A DNA stretch of 64,000 nt. Source: Astrothelium macrocarpum (Eukaryota; Ascomycota; Dothideomycetes; Trypetheliales; Trypetheliaceae). The stretch spans positions 62,001 through 126,000 of the forward strand of contig JAGEMR010000012.1 in assembly GCA_021030915.1 (NCBI GenBank), given 5' to 3'. The first letter of the stretch is position 1. The number at the start of each line of letters is the position of its first letter. A model generated the notes under the pieces. It did no database searches. It was not told the DNA's origin and saw only the letters and a program-made list of their open reading frames with translations. Position numbers and translations under genes: made by a program. This document shows positions 20,725 to 30,927 of the stretch, in pieces.

Positions 20725-22655
20725 TTAAGAAAAGAAGGCTTTCTTTGATCTAGTTGACTGCTCTACTTGGCTGCTTGGCCGGCCTCTCTTCTTGCCTTTT
20801 GTAATCTTGTTAGGCCCGTTCGTTTTTTCTGCATGTGGCTCAGGCGTCGCATCTTTTGCAGCATCACGAATTGTTTGTCGCGAAAGGCAAAAGTCGATGT
20901 GAGCATTGAACGCCGTGTCGTTGGCTTCTTGCAAAGTAGAACATATGGGACATGCCAAATATTGAGTTTGCTGCGGTGGAATTCCCCCGTTAACAGCCTC
21001 TTGGACTTCGTCGTCGTTCTGGTCCTCTTGACTCCAAGCTAAGACTTCATTCATGTCATCCTGCCTCTCTTGTCGAGCAGCTTCCTCAAACTCCGCCTCT
21101 GGCCAGACTTCCCATTCTCCCTCATCGTCAATCGTGCTTTTCTCGTGAGTGCTATTTGGTTTAGCAGCAGGTGTCCTTCGGAGTCCAAAAAAATCGATGC
21201 CGCTTTTCTTCGTGCTAACTAGATGGGTTACGCGCAACCCCATCAACCGTAGCCTCATTCCCGGTATCTCTTTTTCAAGTTTGGCCAGCATTGGCAATGA
21301 AAATTTGTACAGATCATCTGCTTTGCTGATAGCACCTGAAGGCACGACTTGACGAGTAAGAACCTCATACGTGTGCAATTTAACCTTCAAACACAGGGTT
21401 CGACCCTTGAAGGCTGTGCGGGCTAAATCCCCTTCCAACTCCTCTGCAGTACGTCTTAGCTTCTTTCTCAATTCATCGGGGTCACTCATGTCTCCAAAGG
21501 TACTTTCAGTGCCGACGCTTTTTCGTTCATATGATTCCGCTGGCTGAATTTTGGTCCTTCCAAGGCCAAGATAGATACGCATAAGAAATTGAAATGCTTT
21601 TTCGCCAAAGAGAGAAGATAGATATCCGCGATGCTCGTAGATATCACCACAGGTAGAAACGCCGATAGCGCCCAACTCCCGCTCAAAGACTCTGCCAATG
21701 CCGTTGACTTTTCGAGTCGGTAGAGCACGCATGAAATCCATGATTGCGACACGATCATTAGGAACCCTGAACTGGCCATTTGGCTTGTTCTTGTTTGAGC
21801 AAATTTTTGCTATTGTGGCATTTGCACCAAGTCCTGCAGAGACAGTAATCCGAGTTTTCTCATGAATTTCTTTGCGCATCTGTTCGACAGCTTCCCACGG
21901 ATCGAGGGCATGCTCTGAGCAATATGCGGTGATGTTTAAGTAGGCCTCATCAAGAGAAGCGGTTTCGTAATTGCCATCATATTGAGCAAGAATAGCTCGC
22001 ACTTCAGTTGCCTTTTTAGTGTACTTGTCGAAGTTGAGAGGCAGAAAGATGAGCTGAGGACAGAGTTTCTTGGCGATGAAGCCTGCCATAGCGCTACGGC
22101 AACCATATCGCCGCGCATGATAGTTACATGTTGTAAGGACTCCTTTCCCAACCGCAAAGGGGACGTCCTTGAGCTCAGGCCGATCAAGCTCTTCCACAGC
22201 AGCATAGAACGCGTCACAATCGACGTGCACGACGGTCTGCGTCAGATCCCGCGACATTTCAAGCTCTATTACATACTCGTCTGCACGTCGAACATAAATT
22301 GACATGTCCAACTTGTCTAGTTGTCGCTTCCGTGCCAGAACACGCTCGATCTTCTGTGTAAGGTTCTTGTCCTTTACTTCTTCGTTGTTGAAGTATTTCG
22401 ATCCTTTAGAGGCGTTGTATATGATCTCAGAAACCTAACAAAGAATGTTAGCAAAGCTATTATCTAGCCAGCACAGGACAGGCTTGCCTTCGTCTGGTCA
22501 ACTCCATCTTGACCGGACTTGGTCAATGAGGGTCCCAATAGATGATATTTGAGCGTGTCATGCTCATTTTGTGTGGTTTTCGTTGGTGAGCCAGAATTCT
22601 GTCGTGGTTGTATAGCCTGATCTTCTTCAGAGAGCAGCTCGTCACCTGGGCCCAT
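20725..22655 (-). CDS. POLK: DNA polymerase kappa (Y-family, DinB)
   Basis: Translesion DNA polymerase acting in the nucleus, 625 residues. Exon 1 is 22655-22488 and exon 2 is 22434-20725. N-terminal kappa-specific segment KYHLLGPSLTK and VSEIIYNASKGSK are followed by the palm motifs HVDCDAFYAAVEE and SLDEAYLN (the catalytic acidic residues), the TCNYHARRYGCRS loop, helix-hairpin region GIGRVFERELGAIG, and the little-finger domain with RKSVGTESTFGD. Near the C-terminus, CPIC with a later HIDFC fits a Rad18-type (UBZ4) ubiquitin-binding zinc finger, used for recruitment to ubiquitinated PCNA. The single intron (22487-22435, 53 nt) starts with GC, not GT: AAG|GCAAGC. Only this junction restores the conserved sequence. 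The gene faces the unknown gene at 23183 across a short shared promoter. Confidence 0.93.
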
Positions 22656-23182
22656 TCTTCGGGTTGGCTGCCACGTTCTCCATGCAAGTCATCGATGATG
22701 ATATTTGACGCGTCTTGCCGAAGTGAACCGGTCTTTCCAAATGTGTCGGTGTGGCGTTTGTGGGGATAGAGGCACGAGGGGACCCGGGTATACGCGTTGA
22801 GGGGTGAGACGGCGGCGTCGGATACTTTCGTTGACGACACCAAAACAATCCACCGCCTCTGTATGTATACTCTACGTACCACTTCAACAGCCAATGCAAT
22901 ATCACTCTCCGGCATTTCTCAAGGACGAAACTGCTCAAACGGTAGAAAATCAATGCAGGTCATCTCTTGAACCCAACATCCACAGTTCCAATCGATCGAA
23001 CAGTACGTGCTCGAGCAATTTTGAACCGCAAAACCTTCCGAACGGCTACTGCTTTGCCTGTGATTGACAACGGCGCGAGGATCGTCTTGCGCTTTTCAGA
23101 GGCTTGATCAGCATGCTTGTATATTCGAGAACTCTCCGGTGACCCTCTCATTGGTCGAGTCAAGGTTACCGGTATTGCCGAT
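22656..23182. promoter_or_regulatory. Divergent promoter, polymerase kappa and unknown gene
   Basis: 527 bases between two start codons that point away from each other. No coding sequence is supported. A shared promoter is inferred from arrangement only; no specific factor site was identified. Confidence 0.5.
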
Positions 23183-25060
23183 ATGCCTGGAGATCGGTCC
23201 CATCAATTCAGCCATGGTCGACCGTTAATGCCAGCTCTGGCTACAAACAGAACAGAAAAAGCCCCTCTCACACCTAAATTAGCAGCAAAGGCAAATAATA
23301 AAAATGGTCCCGGGCCGAGACTTGCAGCATCAGGCCAAAACAACACACCAACAAGAGTCGGACCTAGAGGAGAGCATACAACTCCGGTTGGCGCTTTACT
23401 GAATAATAATATCACCCCGAGGTCTTCATCGCGAAAATCGCGAGTTGACAGTTCTCAATCGACCCCAAATGGTATCTCGGCGGACACACCGACTGGCGGT
23501 CAAGGAAAGTCGCCTACCCTTGGGCGGAGTGATGGTTTTAGTGGGCCTGGAATTTCTGATTCGCCTGGCCTGGTGACCTCGCGACCCTCGAGCCAGATCT
23601 CTGGGATGAGGAGCTCTCCAGCAACCAGCACGATCTCGTTGCAGAACAATCGTGGGAGTTCCAGGCCATTCTCAGAAGCCATAGATAGGGACGATTCACC
23701 TCATTTCTTTCATGCTAACGATACAAAGATGCAATGCATTGCGCCAAGGCAAATGGAACCTAAGAAAGCTCCAACATTTTTTTACGCGGATGGGCGAGAA
23801 GAATATCAAACAAAGACAGTTGATGTCCCCTCGCCAGCGATTTCGGCGGAAGATAAAACCAAAGGTCCATCGAAGTTCTTTTATGCAGATGGTAGCACAG
23901 ATCAATCCCAGGCGATTCCATTGCTATCGCCACCAATCAGTGTCACATCGTCGCGGTCTTCTTTTATCAGTAGTCCAACTCAAGCAATGCCTCCGCTGCT
24001 CCCGAACTCTCAGATAGGGCCTTCACAAACTCGATCGGCTTCTCCACCAAAGGGAAACATACATTTGTTGTACCGCAAAGGCGTCTCACAAATCATACCG
24101 ACACAAGCGTCTCGACAGCCAGCAGGTTCAATCTCAGCCACATCAACACCAGTGTTATCAAGCCAATCTCATTTTGATGTAAACGAAACACCTCGCAGGC
24201 GTTCAAGTGTTGCGTCCTCTACTCTTTCACGATCTCGAACTCACGTGAAAACGGCGAGCCTATCTTCTATCGATGTCACCTCCCGCAAAAGCTCTGATCT
24301 ACAAAACTCGTCACCAACCCCTCCGCCCGTCATAAACGCTTTGAACACTTCTCCACCTTCTGAGAATATCGAAGCCACACAGAAGTCCCCAGTGGCATTC
24401 TCCCCCACGTCCAGTACATGGCCACGCAGTCCTACTAAGACAACCACAAGCGGGTCGCAAGACGCGTCTGATGGTAATAGTGGCCATAATTCGACCCTTC
24501 AAAACCTTAACGAGCTTGCTACCAAGGCCCGTCATGATCGGAAAGTATTGGATCTAGAAATTTCCAATTCTTCACTTCTATCGATCAACCGCAGTCTCGA
24601 GCGGGAAATTCGCAAACAGAAAGCCGAACTGCGCCGATTTCGACGACTGACCCGGAAAAGTTCCATTCGAAACTTCTCCCTTACAAGCACGGAACGGACT
24701 GCCAGCTATGGAAGCACAGCTCAAGACTCTGGAATTGACGGGATAGGCTGGGGTGTTGAGGGCCTAAATTTGGAAGAGGATTATGAAGATGATGATTTTG
24801 ATTCCGAGGACTACTCCGAAGACTCGGATGATGAGAGTGGCGAGAAGAAAAAGGAAAAAGATGCCAAGCGATTGAGATTAGATCTGAGCAAACACCGGGA
24901 GATTTTGGTGGACAGCCAAAAGCTGAATCAAAGCATCAAGCGGTGTGTAGGATTCACAGAAGAACTAATCAGTCAAGGAAAGAAGGCTTTGGAGTACAAA
25001 GTCAGGGTTAGCGATGTGAAACTCGGTGGGAGAGTGTTGAGCGAAGATGAAGATGAATAA
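23183..25060 (+). CDS. Unknown disordered protein with C-terminal coiled coil
   Basis: 625 residues, single exon, start at the first ATG in frame. Residues 1-430 are Ser/Pro/Thr-rich and probably disordered, with a short motif repeated: FFHAND at about 175, FFYADG at about 199 and 232, and a degenerate LLYRKG near 295. Residues about 450-510 form a basic coiled coil (NSSLLSINRSLEREIRKQKAELRRF). An acidic stretch (EEDYEDDDFDSEDYSEDSDDE) precedes a conserved-looking tail, LSKHREILVDSQKLNQSIKR and ISQGKKALEYKVRVSDVKLGGRVL. I do not recognise the family. The frame stays open for 74 codons after the TAA stop, with similar composition. Confidence 0.75.
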   Translation: MPGDRSHQFSHGRPLMPALATNRTEKAPLTPKLAAKANNKNGPGPRLAASGQNNTPTRVGPRGEHTTPVGALLNNNITPRSSSRKSRVDSSQSTPNGISADTPTGGQGKSPTLGRSDGFSGPGISDSPGLVTSRPSSQISGMRSSPATSTISLQNNRGSSRPFSEAIDRDDSPHFFHANDTKMQCIAPRQMEPKKAPTFFYADGREEYQTKTVDVPSPAISAEDKTKGPSKFFYADGSTDQSQAIPLLSPPISVTSSRSSFISSPTQAMPPLLPNSQIGPSQTRSASPPKGNIHLLYRKGVSQIIPTQASRQPAGSISATSTPVLSSQSHFDVNETPRRRSSVASSTLSRSRTHVKTASLSSIDVTSRKSSDLQNSSPTPPPVINALNTSPPSENIEATQKSPVAFSPTSSTWPRSPTKTTTSGSQDASDGNSGHNSTLQNLNELATKARHDRKVLDLEISNSSLLSINRSLEREIRKQKAELRRFRRLTRKSSIRNFSLTSTERTASYGSTAQDSGIDGIGWGVEGLNLEEDYEDDDFDSEDYSEDSDDESGEKKKEKDAKRLRLDLSKHREILVDSQKLNQSIKRCVGFTEELISQGKKALEYKVRVSDVKLGGRVLSEDEDE

Positions 25061-25285
25061 GACCTAGATGGAACACGCGACGAGCTCGGAGATAGAGTCA
25101 ACTCGAGAAATCCGAATGATGGGACTGGAAATCACAGTTCCTATGGAGGAAAGGAGAGCGCAGATATGAGCCAAGTGTTGGGACATCCATTGAGAGAACC
25201 AGACCGAAGAACCGTTTCTTTTGAAAGCATCATGTCAAGCGAATTTTCCACTGCCGAATCAGACTCGAGCGGGACTAGGGATTGA
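25061..25285 (+). other. In-frame open extension after the TAA of the 23183 gene
   Basis: Directly after TAA (25058-25060) the same frame continues 74 codons to a TGA at 25283-25285, rich in Asp, Glu, Ser, Gly and Arg like the upstream protein. It may be a recently shortened C-terminus, a readthrough product, or chance. No intron of normal size can bypass the stop. Confidence 0.35.
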
Positions 25286-26515
25286 GTCTGCTCGTTGGAG
25301 GACTGGGTACCGCTGGACAGCACTGGGCGCCATTGGGCAGCATTAGGGGAAAGTAGGCGTTTTGACGGTCAGGCTTACTGGAACAGGAGGTTAATTTCGA
25401 ATGTCGTTTTCATTTCTTGACAGTCTCGTCATGTACAACACTCTCTTTTGTTGGGCAGGGGAGTTGTGACATTTTGGTGATACCCCAAGCAGTACTAGTC
25501 TCAGCTCCATTTAATTTCTTATGTCAATTAAACATCAAGTCAGGACTGAAAAACAAGTATATACATGCACAAAGTCCCGAAATCCTGTGAGGTTTTTTTT
25601 TTTTTTAAATCAAAGATGTCATTACGGCAGCCGCTAGTCAAGGAAAGATTCCTCAATCCGAATATTATCATTGTGGCAAAAGGTTGGCCGGATCTCTGCA
25701 GCGTTAGTCTTGAAGCTCGGATTTGTTGCGCGATGTTGACGCGAGATGCATACCAAGTAATAAAGCTAACCCCTGTTGATTGCGAACAAGGGGTCCGGTC
25801 CAGACTGCCATACTGTCCGTAGCGTTTGAGCTTAAAAGGCCTCCTTGTTGGCTCATCTTCGCCCCGGATTTACTAAGAAATGACAGATAACCGCGGTCGG
25901 CTTGGGATGCCTTCGAGCGTGCCCTTAAGAACCTGGATCTTGATTAGTAGTCTAGGCCAAGTGAAGCAGGAAGTCTTGACGTCTTCGGGACACGTCCATG
26001 TAGGGTGCGGAGGTAGAAGCGGCTATAGATGAGTCCCGCCGCCACACTGCACATGATCGGAGGAAGAGCAGCGAGAATCTTACTCATTTATGACTACACG
26101 TGGACGGCTAGCCCAGCCATCGTTCCCACGGTACTAAAACCATGAAGCCCAGTCCCATCTCTATGCTGCCAAGAAATCGGAATTCTTATGAGCGGCCGAA
26201 GTGAGCCCTGCAATTCCGCTCTTCTCCCACTTTAGCTCCGTTGCCACTTTAAGCCTGCCTGATTAATCCGTTCCAGCTACTTGATTTCGCATGCTGAGAT
26301 TGGCTGGTCTGCGAAGGCTTGTCCACGGCCGAATCATGTGTAAGCATGTGTCGGCGAGTAGTCTAGATATAAAAGATGGATGAAAGACGGTTATCAGGTC
26401 CAGTTCAATCAACAAGAGTCGAACGTGGACGTTCATGAATACAATCAAAAACGAAATCTCTCATATCAAAGAAAAATTCCATCATTCTACGGTCTCTTTA
26501 GACACTACTGCTACA
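25286..26515. other. Intergenic, SDR promoter region
   Basis: About 1.2 kb without a supported gene. It includes a run of 14 T at 25593-25606 and, near its right end, a TATA box and leader for the SDR gene. Confidence 0.5.
26368..26374 (+). promoter_or_regulatory. TATA box of the SDR gene
   Basis: TATAAAA lies 142 bases before the SDR ATG at 26516, a usual spacing for an inducible fungal promoter with a leader of about 100 nt. Confidence 0.5.
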
Positions 26516-27316
26516 ATGCCTGCTACTGGACGTCTTTCTGGGAAGACTGCCTTGATTACTGGAGGTTCTAAGGGTAATTGTGGCGAGCATATGAGTTGAA
26601 CGTTTCTTTAATCTTCTGATCACTTGTTAGGAATTGGTAAAGCTACCGCACTCAAGCTTGCCGAGCAAGGAGCCAATGTTGTCATCAACTACTCCTCCGG
26701 TGCCAGCGCTGCCGACGAAGTCGTCAAAGCCATTGGCGAAGATCGGTCTTTTGCTATTCAAGCCGATGCCGGAGATGTCCAAGACATTGAGAAGATTGTC
26801 AAGGCCACTGTAGACCGCTTCCAAAAAATCGACATCCTCATTCCGAACGCGGGTGTTTCACTCGAAAAGGACCTTATGAGCACCACTGAGCATGATTTTG
26901 ACCTTAGCATGAAAATCAATGTTAAGGGACCCTACTTTCTTGTGCAGAAAGCCGTACCTTACATGGGAGAGGGTTCACATGTCATTCTCCTCTCTACCAC
27001 GCTTTGCGGCATGTCCACGGTCACACCAAACTATTTGGTGTATTTGACTACTAAGGGTGCTATTGAGCAGATGGTTCGTGTTTTGAGCAAGGATCTCGGA
27101 CGCAAGCAAATCTACGTCAACGCTGTGGCACCTGGTCCAACAGGCACAGATCTCTTCTACCAGGGTAAGAGTGAAGAGTTGCTAAAGAGGATTGCTGGCT
27201 TTAGCCCTTTGAATAGGATTGGTGAGCCCGAGGAGATTGCTGAGAACATCGCCTGGCTAAGTGGAAGCAAATGGGTTGCTGGACAGACCATCAGGGTCAA
27301 TGGCGGAGTTGCCTGA
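26516..27316 (+). CDS. Short-chain dehydrogenase/reductase
   Basis: NAD(P)-dependent oxidoreductase of 247 residues, classical SDR length. Exons 26516-26573 and 26631-27316 with a 57-nt GT-AG intron. The cofactor motif TGGSKGIG (about 15-22) is split by the intron at the KG junction. NAG of the fold core is present in LIPNAG, the catalytic Tyr157 and Lys161 form the YxxxK motif, and PGPTGTDLF and GGVA close the fold. Acidic versus basic residues after the second strand do not settle NAD against NADP. It resembles 3-oxoacyl-reductase or glucose/ribitol dehydrogenase-like fungal SDRs; substrate unknown. A TATA box upstream and a 5' leader suggest regulated expression. Confidence 0.88.
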
Positions 27317-27576
27317 GTTGAGAATTCTATAAAAGTCCGATTATGACCAAAGGAGAGCACATTCGTTTAAGGACAATCGCGATTAGTCGTTCCAACTTGG
27401 CTCCATTATTTACAATCTTTAAAATATATGTGAATGTGATATATTTTCCCTCTTATTCAAAAAGTGCTCACGTGAGGATCGACAAGATCACTCTCTATAT
27501 CTTCATGCAACCAAATGCCAACGCCAAGCTGGGAATATATGCAAAATCAATGCACAATATAGTACAAACACCATAC

Positions 27577-28210
27577 AATCCTTCGCCATCTTTTCAATTC
27601 ACCCGACACAACACCATTCCCCCTAACTTCCTCTCCACACATTCCCTCGCTTCCATCACGCCCCGATCTGTCGTAACCAACATGCACTCCCCCGGCCTTG
27701 TCAACCCCTCCACATAACCAGCCTCTCTACCCCTCACAATCCGTCCAATGTCCTCGCTCTTCAACCATATCCGCTGCTTTGGTTTGCTCACCATGCGCAT
27801 CTCGCTGAGCACAGGCTGGCTGTTCCAGTACTTCAGTCCCAGCCATAGCCGTCTGGTTGCTACATTCTCCTGCGTCACCGTCGCTTCTTCCACCAGTGAT
27901 TCCAAGTGGGCATCAGCGTCATTGGTCTCTTGATGTGCGGCGCGGAGGTATGCGGTAGCATCCGAGGAAGCGGGGAGCGGCTCGCCGGTGTGCAGGGCGG
28001 AGAGGTCGGGGGGGGAGGGACCGCCGCGGATGACGGTGGAGAGGAAGCCTTGTTTTTGCAGATTGAGGCAGACGTTGAGGTGAAGCTTGGTAGAGGGGAT
28101 GGAAGTTAGGCCGAGCCGTGCTTTTGAGGCATTTTGCAGGTGAGAGCAGACGTGGGCGAGGTTCACGAGGGACATGGTCGGTGGGTGAGTGGGTGGATGG
28201 GTGGATGAGA
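27577..28210. other. C-rich to G-rich skew switch, locus D
   Basis: Line 27601-27660 has 30 C and 3 G; 27961-28020 has 11 C and 35 G. Centre near 27870. The host gene (uS8m) is on the minus strand, yet the C-then-G order on the plus strand is the same as in plus-strand host genes. Confidence 0.8.
27594..28175 (-). CDS. MRPS8: Mitochondrial ribosomal protein uS8m
   Basis: Small-subunit protein S8 of the mitochondrial ribosome, 193 residues, single exon, starting at ATG 28175 (MSLVNLAHVCSHLQNASKARL). S8 features seen are the N-terminal helix with LAHVCSHLQNA, the KLHLNVCLNLQKQGFLSTV strand-helix, and the C-terminal GVMEARECVERKLGGMVLCRV corresponding to the bacterial S8 end (GVMTDREA..GGE). 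Nuclear encoded and imported; no separate presequence is obvious, as is usual for this protein. Convergent with the SDR gene (277 bases apart) and divergent from the gene at 28502. Confidence 0.88.
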   Translation of the reverse strand: MSLVNLAHVCSHLQNASKARLGLTSIPSTKLHLNVCLNLQKQGFLSTVIRGGPSPPDLSALHTGEPLPASSDATAYLRAAHQETNDADAHLESLVEEATVTQENVATRRLWLGLKYWNSQPVLSEMRMVSKPKQRIWLKSEDIGRIVRGREAGYVEGLTRPGECMLVTTDRGVMEARECVERKLGGMVLCRVN

Positions 28211-28501
28211 TGAGATATGGACGGGATGGTATGAAGCCCGGGAGGGCCGCTGAGCGGTGTTGACCCAATGAGGTGGAGATGTCTTGCGCTGAACGCGCAA
28301 GCTAGGCAACAAAGCTGAATCGCAGGCTCGTGATATTGGGGAAGAATTCGCTGAGCCGGGTGGGTAAAAGAGAATACGATGTTGATCGCTGACTGATAGC
28401 TCTCTACTAGGTGAAAAAGAAGTGCACAGTGCTTCGGGCCCCCCACAACGGTGGCTCTCCCCATGCCGGCGTCAGCTTGACCCTGTCTGCCACTTCTCTC
28501 G
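28176..28501. promoter_or_regulatory. Divergent promoter, uS8m and unknown gene
   Basis: About 326 bases between the uS8m start and the proposed first exon of the plus-strand gene. It includes a G-rich stretch with short GGGTGGAT repeats near 28180-28205. No factor site was identified. Confidence 0.4.
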
Positions 28502-30380
28502 ATGATTGGAGCCTCAGGCGCCCCAGAGTTCTCGCCCAGCGCCTCCCTGTCGCTGCTTGCATGTACGTATTCCCTTTTGCTTATTTCGTTCCAAAGTTCA
28601 CTCTTTTTCCTCCATTTTTTCCTCTTTTCGCCAGTCGTTTTGCTATAAGAATACTCGTGTGTGCTTTGAATTCTCGTTTTTTGAGACGAGAAGAAGCGCG
28701 CAAGGCCAGGCCATATCCCGGATGACAATGCCTCAGCTACTCGGCGAGGTTTCACTCCTGACCCTGTACGACTACATCAGAGCGCATGGCCAGGCTGAGC
28801 GAAGCTGATTGTTTGAAACCGTAGCTTTGCAGATGTCCATTACTACTTTAGCCCTCCTACCGCAAAGCCCCCGCATCACCGATTCGAGAAGGGCTCGTAC
28901 GTTTACTTATTCCACAATGCCGCCCAACGCCGAGCTCGAATCGAAATTGCGAACAATGCGGGGACTTCAGAACAAGATGCGTTTGCAGGCTGTGAGTTCT
29001 TCATGGATCAATTGCTAGTGAACCATCAGGCTGACATATGTTTCCTTCACGGAAGCACTCGACAATGTCCTAATCAAATACTCTTACCGACATCCTACGC
29101 TTTTCACCATAGTTGTTGATCCCAGTGGTTTAACATCTTATTCCAATCCGTCAACTCCTGCAGACCCAAACGCTACGCGACAATGGCATCTGCCTGCGCC
29201 GGATCCCCGGAACGAAGGACATTATGTCTTCAAATTAATCGAACTGGATGCGTACTTCTGGACGATGGAAGATGCGTCCACCTTTCTAGACGCCGCGAAG
29301 CGCATACTACCAGATCACCAGTTCCGTATACGTGATGCTCCGACTCCCATCTCGCAATATCGAGACAACATCAGCCCATTGGTGCAAAAACTCGAGCAAG
29401 TAGCAGTCACAAAACCTTTCCAGGGCAGGAGAAGTGATAGCCTAAGCACAAACCAATCTTCGGTTGCGCCAAGCATGACACCTGTCACCACCGCATCTTC
29501 ACCTCCAAATGACTCGCAACAAACCTTTGTCCCAATGGCATACAATCCTGCTGCACCTGCAGCGCCAGAACGAATCGCACACCGCGAGAAGACACCACCA
29601 CCTCTAGATGGCGACACTGGAACGGGCCTCAATGTCGCGGCTGTGAATGATCAAGGGCAAATGCACGCAACCCATCAATGGGCAAATCCCTACGCCCAAA
29701 TGCAGCCCCAGGTCCAACAGCAACCCGGATATTTCGCAGGCCCACCGCAACGCCAAACCTCCAATGGCTCGATGCCTCCACCCCCTCCATTCAACGCCGC
29801 CAATTCTCCCGGGAACCTCCAACGCTCCAGCACTTTCCCACAACCCCCTCCCTCCCAAGCCTCTTCCACATCCCAAATGTCCACTCCACAAAACTACCCC
29901 TACGCACCCTCCTCCATCGGCTCATCGCCTCCCACCTCGTCCGACCCCTACAACCAATGGGGACCCACCCGGCAAACCTCCCAAGCCTCGCAATCCTCCT
30001 ACAACCCCAGCCAAGCCTACGCACAATCCTCACAAGCCTACCCACCCACCTATTCTTCCTCCTCTCCGCCCGCGCCCTCGACCTCCACGCTCCCGCTCCC
30101 AAGCTACGCGCAAACGCCCTCGCAAGGCCAGCCCCCCTCGTCCGCCAGCGTGCCTCTGGGCGCGCACCCCGCCGCGCCGATTGGTGGCTACTCGCAGTAC
30201 TCGTATGCGGCGCAGCAGGAGATCCAGCCGGACCAGGCGTTCATGGTGCATGCGCAGGTGTATCGGCCGACGGAGGCCGAGGCTGGAGGGCATGGAGGGG
30301 GTGGTGCGGGAGGGGGGAGGGTGGAGAGGGTGGAGAAGGGTGTGGGCAGGTTTTTGAAGAAGTTGGATAAGAAGTTGTAG
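28502..30380 (+). CDS. Unknown conserved fungal protein, Pro/Gln/Ser-rich C-terminus
   Basis: Proposed 514 residues, exons 28502-28562 (tentative), 28833-28991, 29056-30380. Exon 2 is read as HYYFSPPTAKPPHHRFEKGS and YLFHNAAQRRARIEIANNAG, ending in DAFAG; the strong donor GTGAGT then joins in phase to SLDNVLIKYSYRHPTLFTIVVD. Further on come FKLIELDAYFWTMEDASTFLDAAKRIL, giving a compact domain of about 150 residues that I recall as widespread in filamentous fungi but cannot name. Residues from about 240 are disordered, rich in Pro, Gln, Ser and Tyr, ending in a basic KKLDKKL tail. The alternative start at 28917, in another frame, breaks across the intron and is rejected. The long first intron (270 nt) and the first exon are the uncertain parts. 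Confidence 0.72.
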
Positions 30381-30420
30381 TGGGGGGTTGGGCAGTGGGT
30401 GAAATAGTCCTGGAGATGGA
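29640..30420. other. C-rich to G-rich skew switch, locus E
   Basis: Line 30061-30120 has 34 C and 10 G; 30301-30360 has 2 C and 36 G. Centre near 30150. The low-complexity Pro/Ser/Ala then Gly/Glu/Val tail of the host protein follows the base composition. Confidence 0.85.
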
Positions 30421-30838
30421 GACCAAGGCCGAGAAGGAGAACCGGGTGGCGGTATGTGATATCCCTGGAGTTTGGAGTTTGGAGGTTAGGGTGGTGAATC
30501 TGGCCATTCGGTTGGCAGGGTGGAAAGAAGCGGTGGCTATAACCGCGATCTCTGGCATATGGGTATTGATGGCTGTAGCTTGAAGATTGAAGTGTATTTT
30601 TAAGGAACTTTTTCGTTCCTATTCGAACAAAGTTTTACGCGCTAACTTGACGGTTGAATTCATGGTCATACCTTATCTTCATATGTAATAATCGCTCTTT
30701 TGCACTTTAAGGAAGGGAGCATGTAGCAACCTCTGTTGGAAGCTATAGCAGTGTACCTTAAATAGCTTCTTGTTTGAGAGACATGGTCTTTGAGTCTGTT
30801 TATATATACAGTACTAATTTAATCCTGTTCACCACATA
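30381..30838. other. Intergenic before tRNA-Glu
   Basis: G-rich at the left, AT-rich at the right. No gene supported. The bases just before 30839 are the tRNA's upstream flank. Confidence 0.5.
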
Positions 30839-30910
30839 TTCGGACTGGTGTAACGGTTAGCATTCGTCGCTTTCACCGACGCGATCGGGGTTCGATTCCC
30901 CGGTCCGAAA
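30839..30910 (+). tRNA. tRNA-Glu (anticodon UUC)
   Basis: A 72-nt cloverleaf: acceptor stem TTCGGAC pairing with GTCCGAA, U at position 8, D-arm GTGTAACGGTTAGCAT (A-box), anticodon stem CGTCG/CGACG with loop CTTTCAC and anticodon TTC, variable loop CGAT, T-arm CGGGG TTCGATT CCCCG (B-box), and discriminator A. No intron. A T-run follows within ten bases. Confidence 0.95.
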
Positions 30911-30919
30911 GAAGCGTTA

Positions 30920-30927
30920 TTTTTTTT
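30920..30927 (+). terminator. RNA polymerase III terminator
   Basis: Eight consecutive T on the coding strand, nine bases after the end of tRNA-Glu. Confidence 0.85.

Noticed and set aside
28269..28755. Long minus-strand open frame upstream of uS8m
   Set aside because: Overlaps uS8m in another frame, very basic and Ser/Pro-rich, no motif; it is a by-product of GC-rich sequence.
28917..29018. ATG at 28917 as start of the plus-strand gene (MPPNAELESK...)
   Set aside because: With the strong GTGAGT donor at 28992 this frame does not join the next exon in phase; the alternative frame gives a continuous conserved-looking domain.
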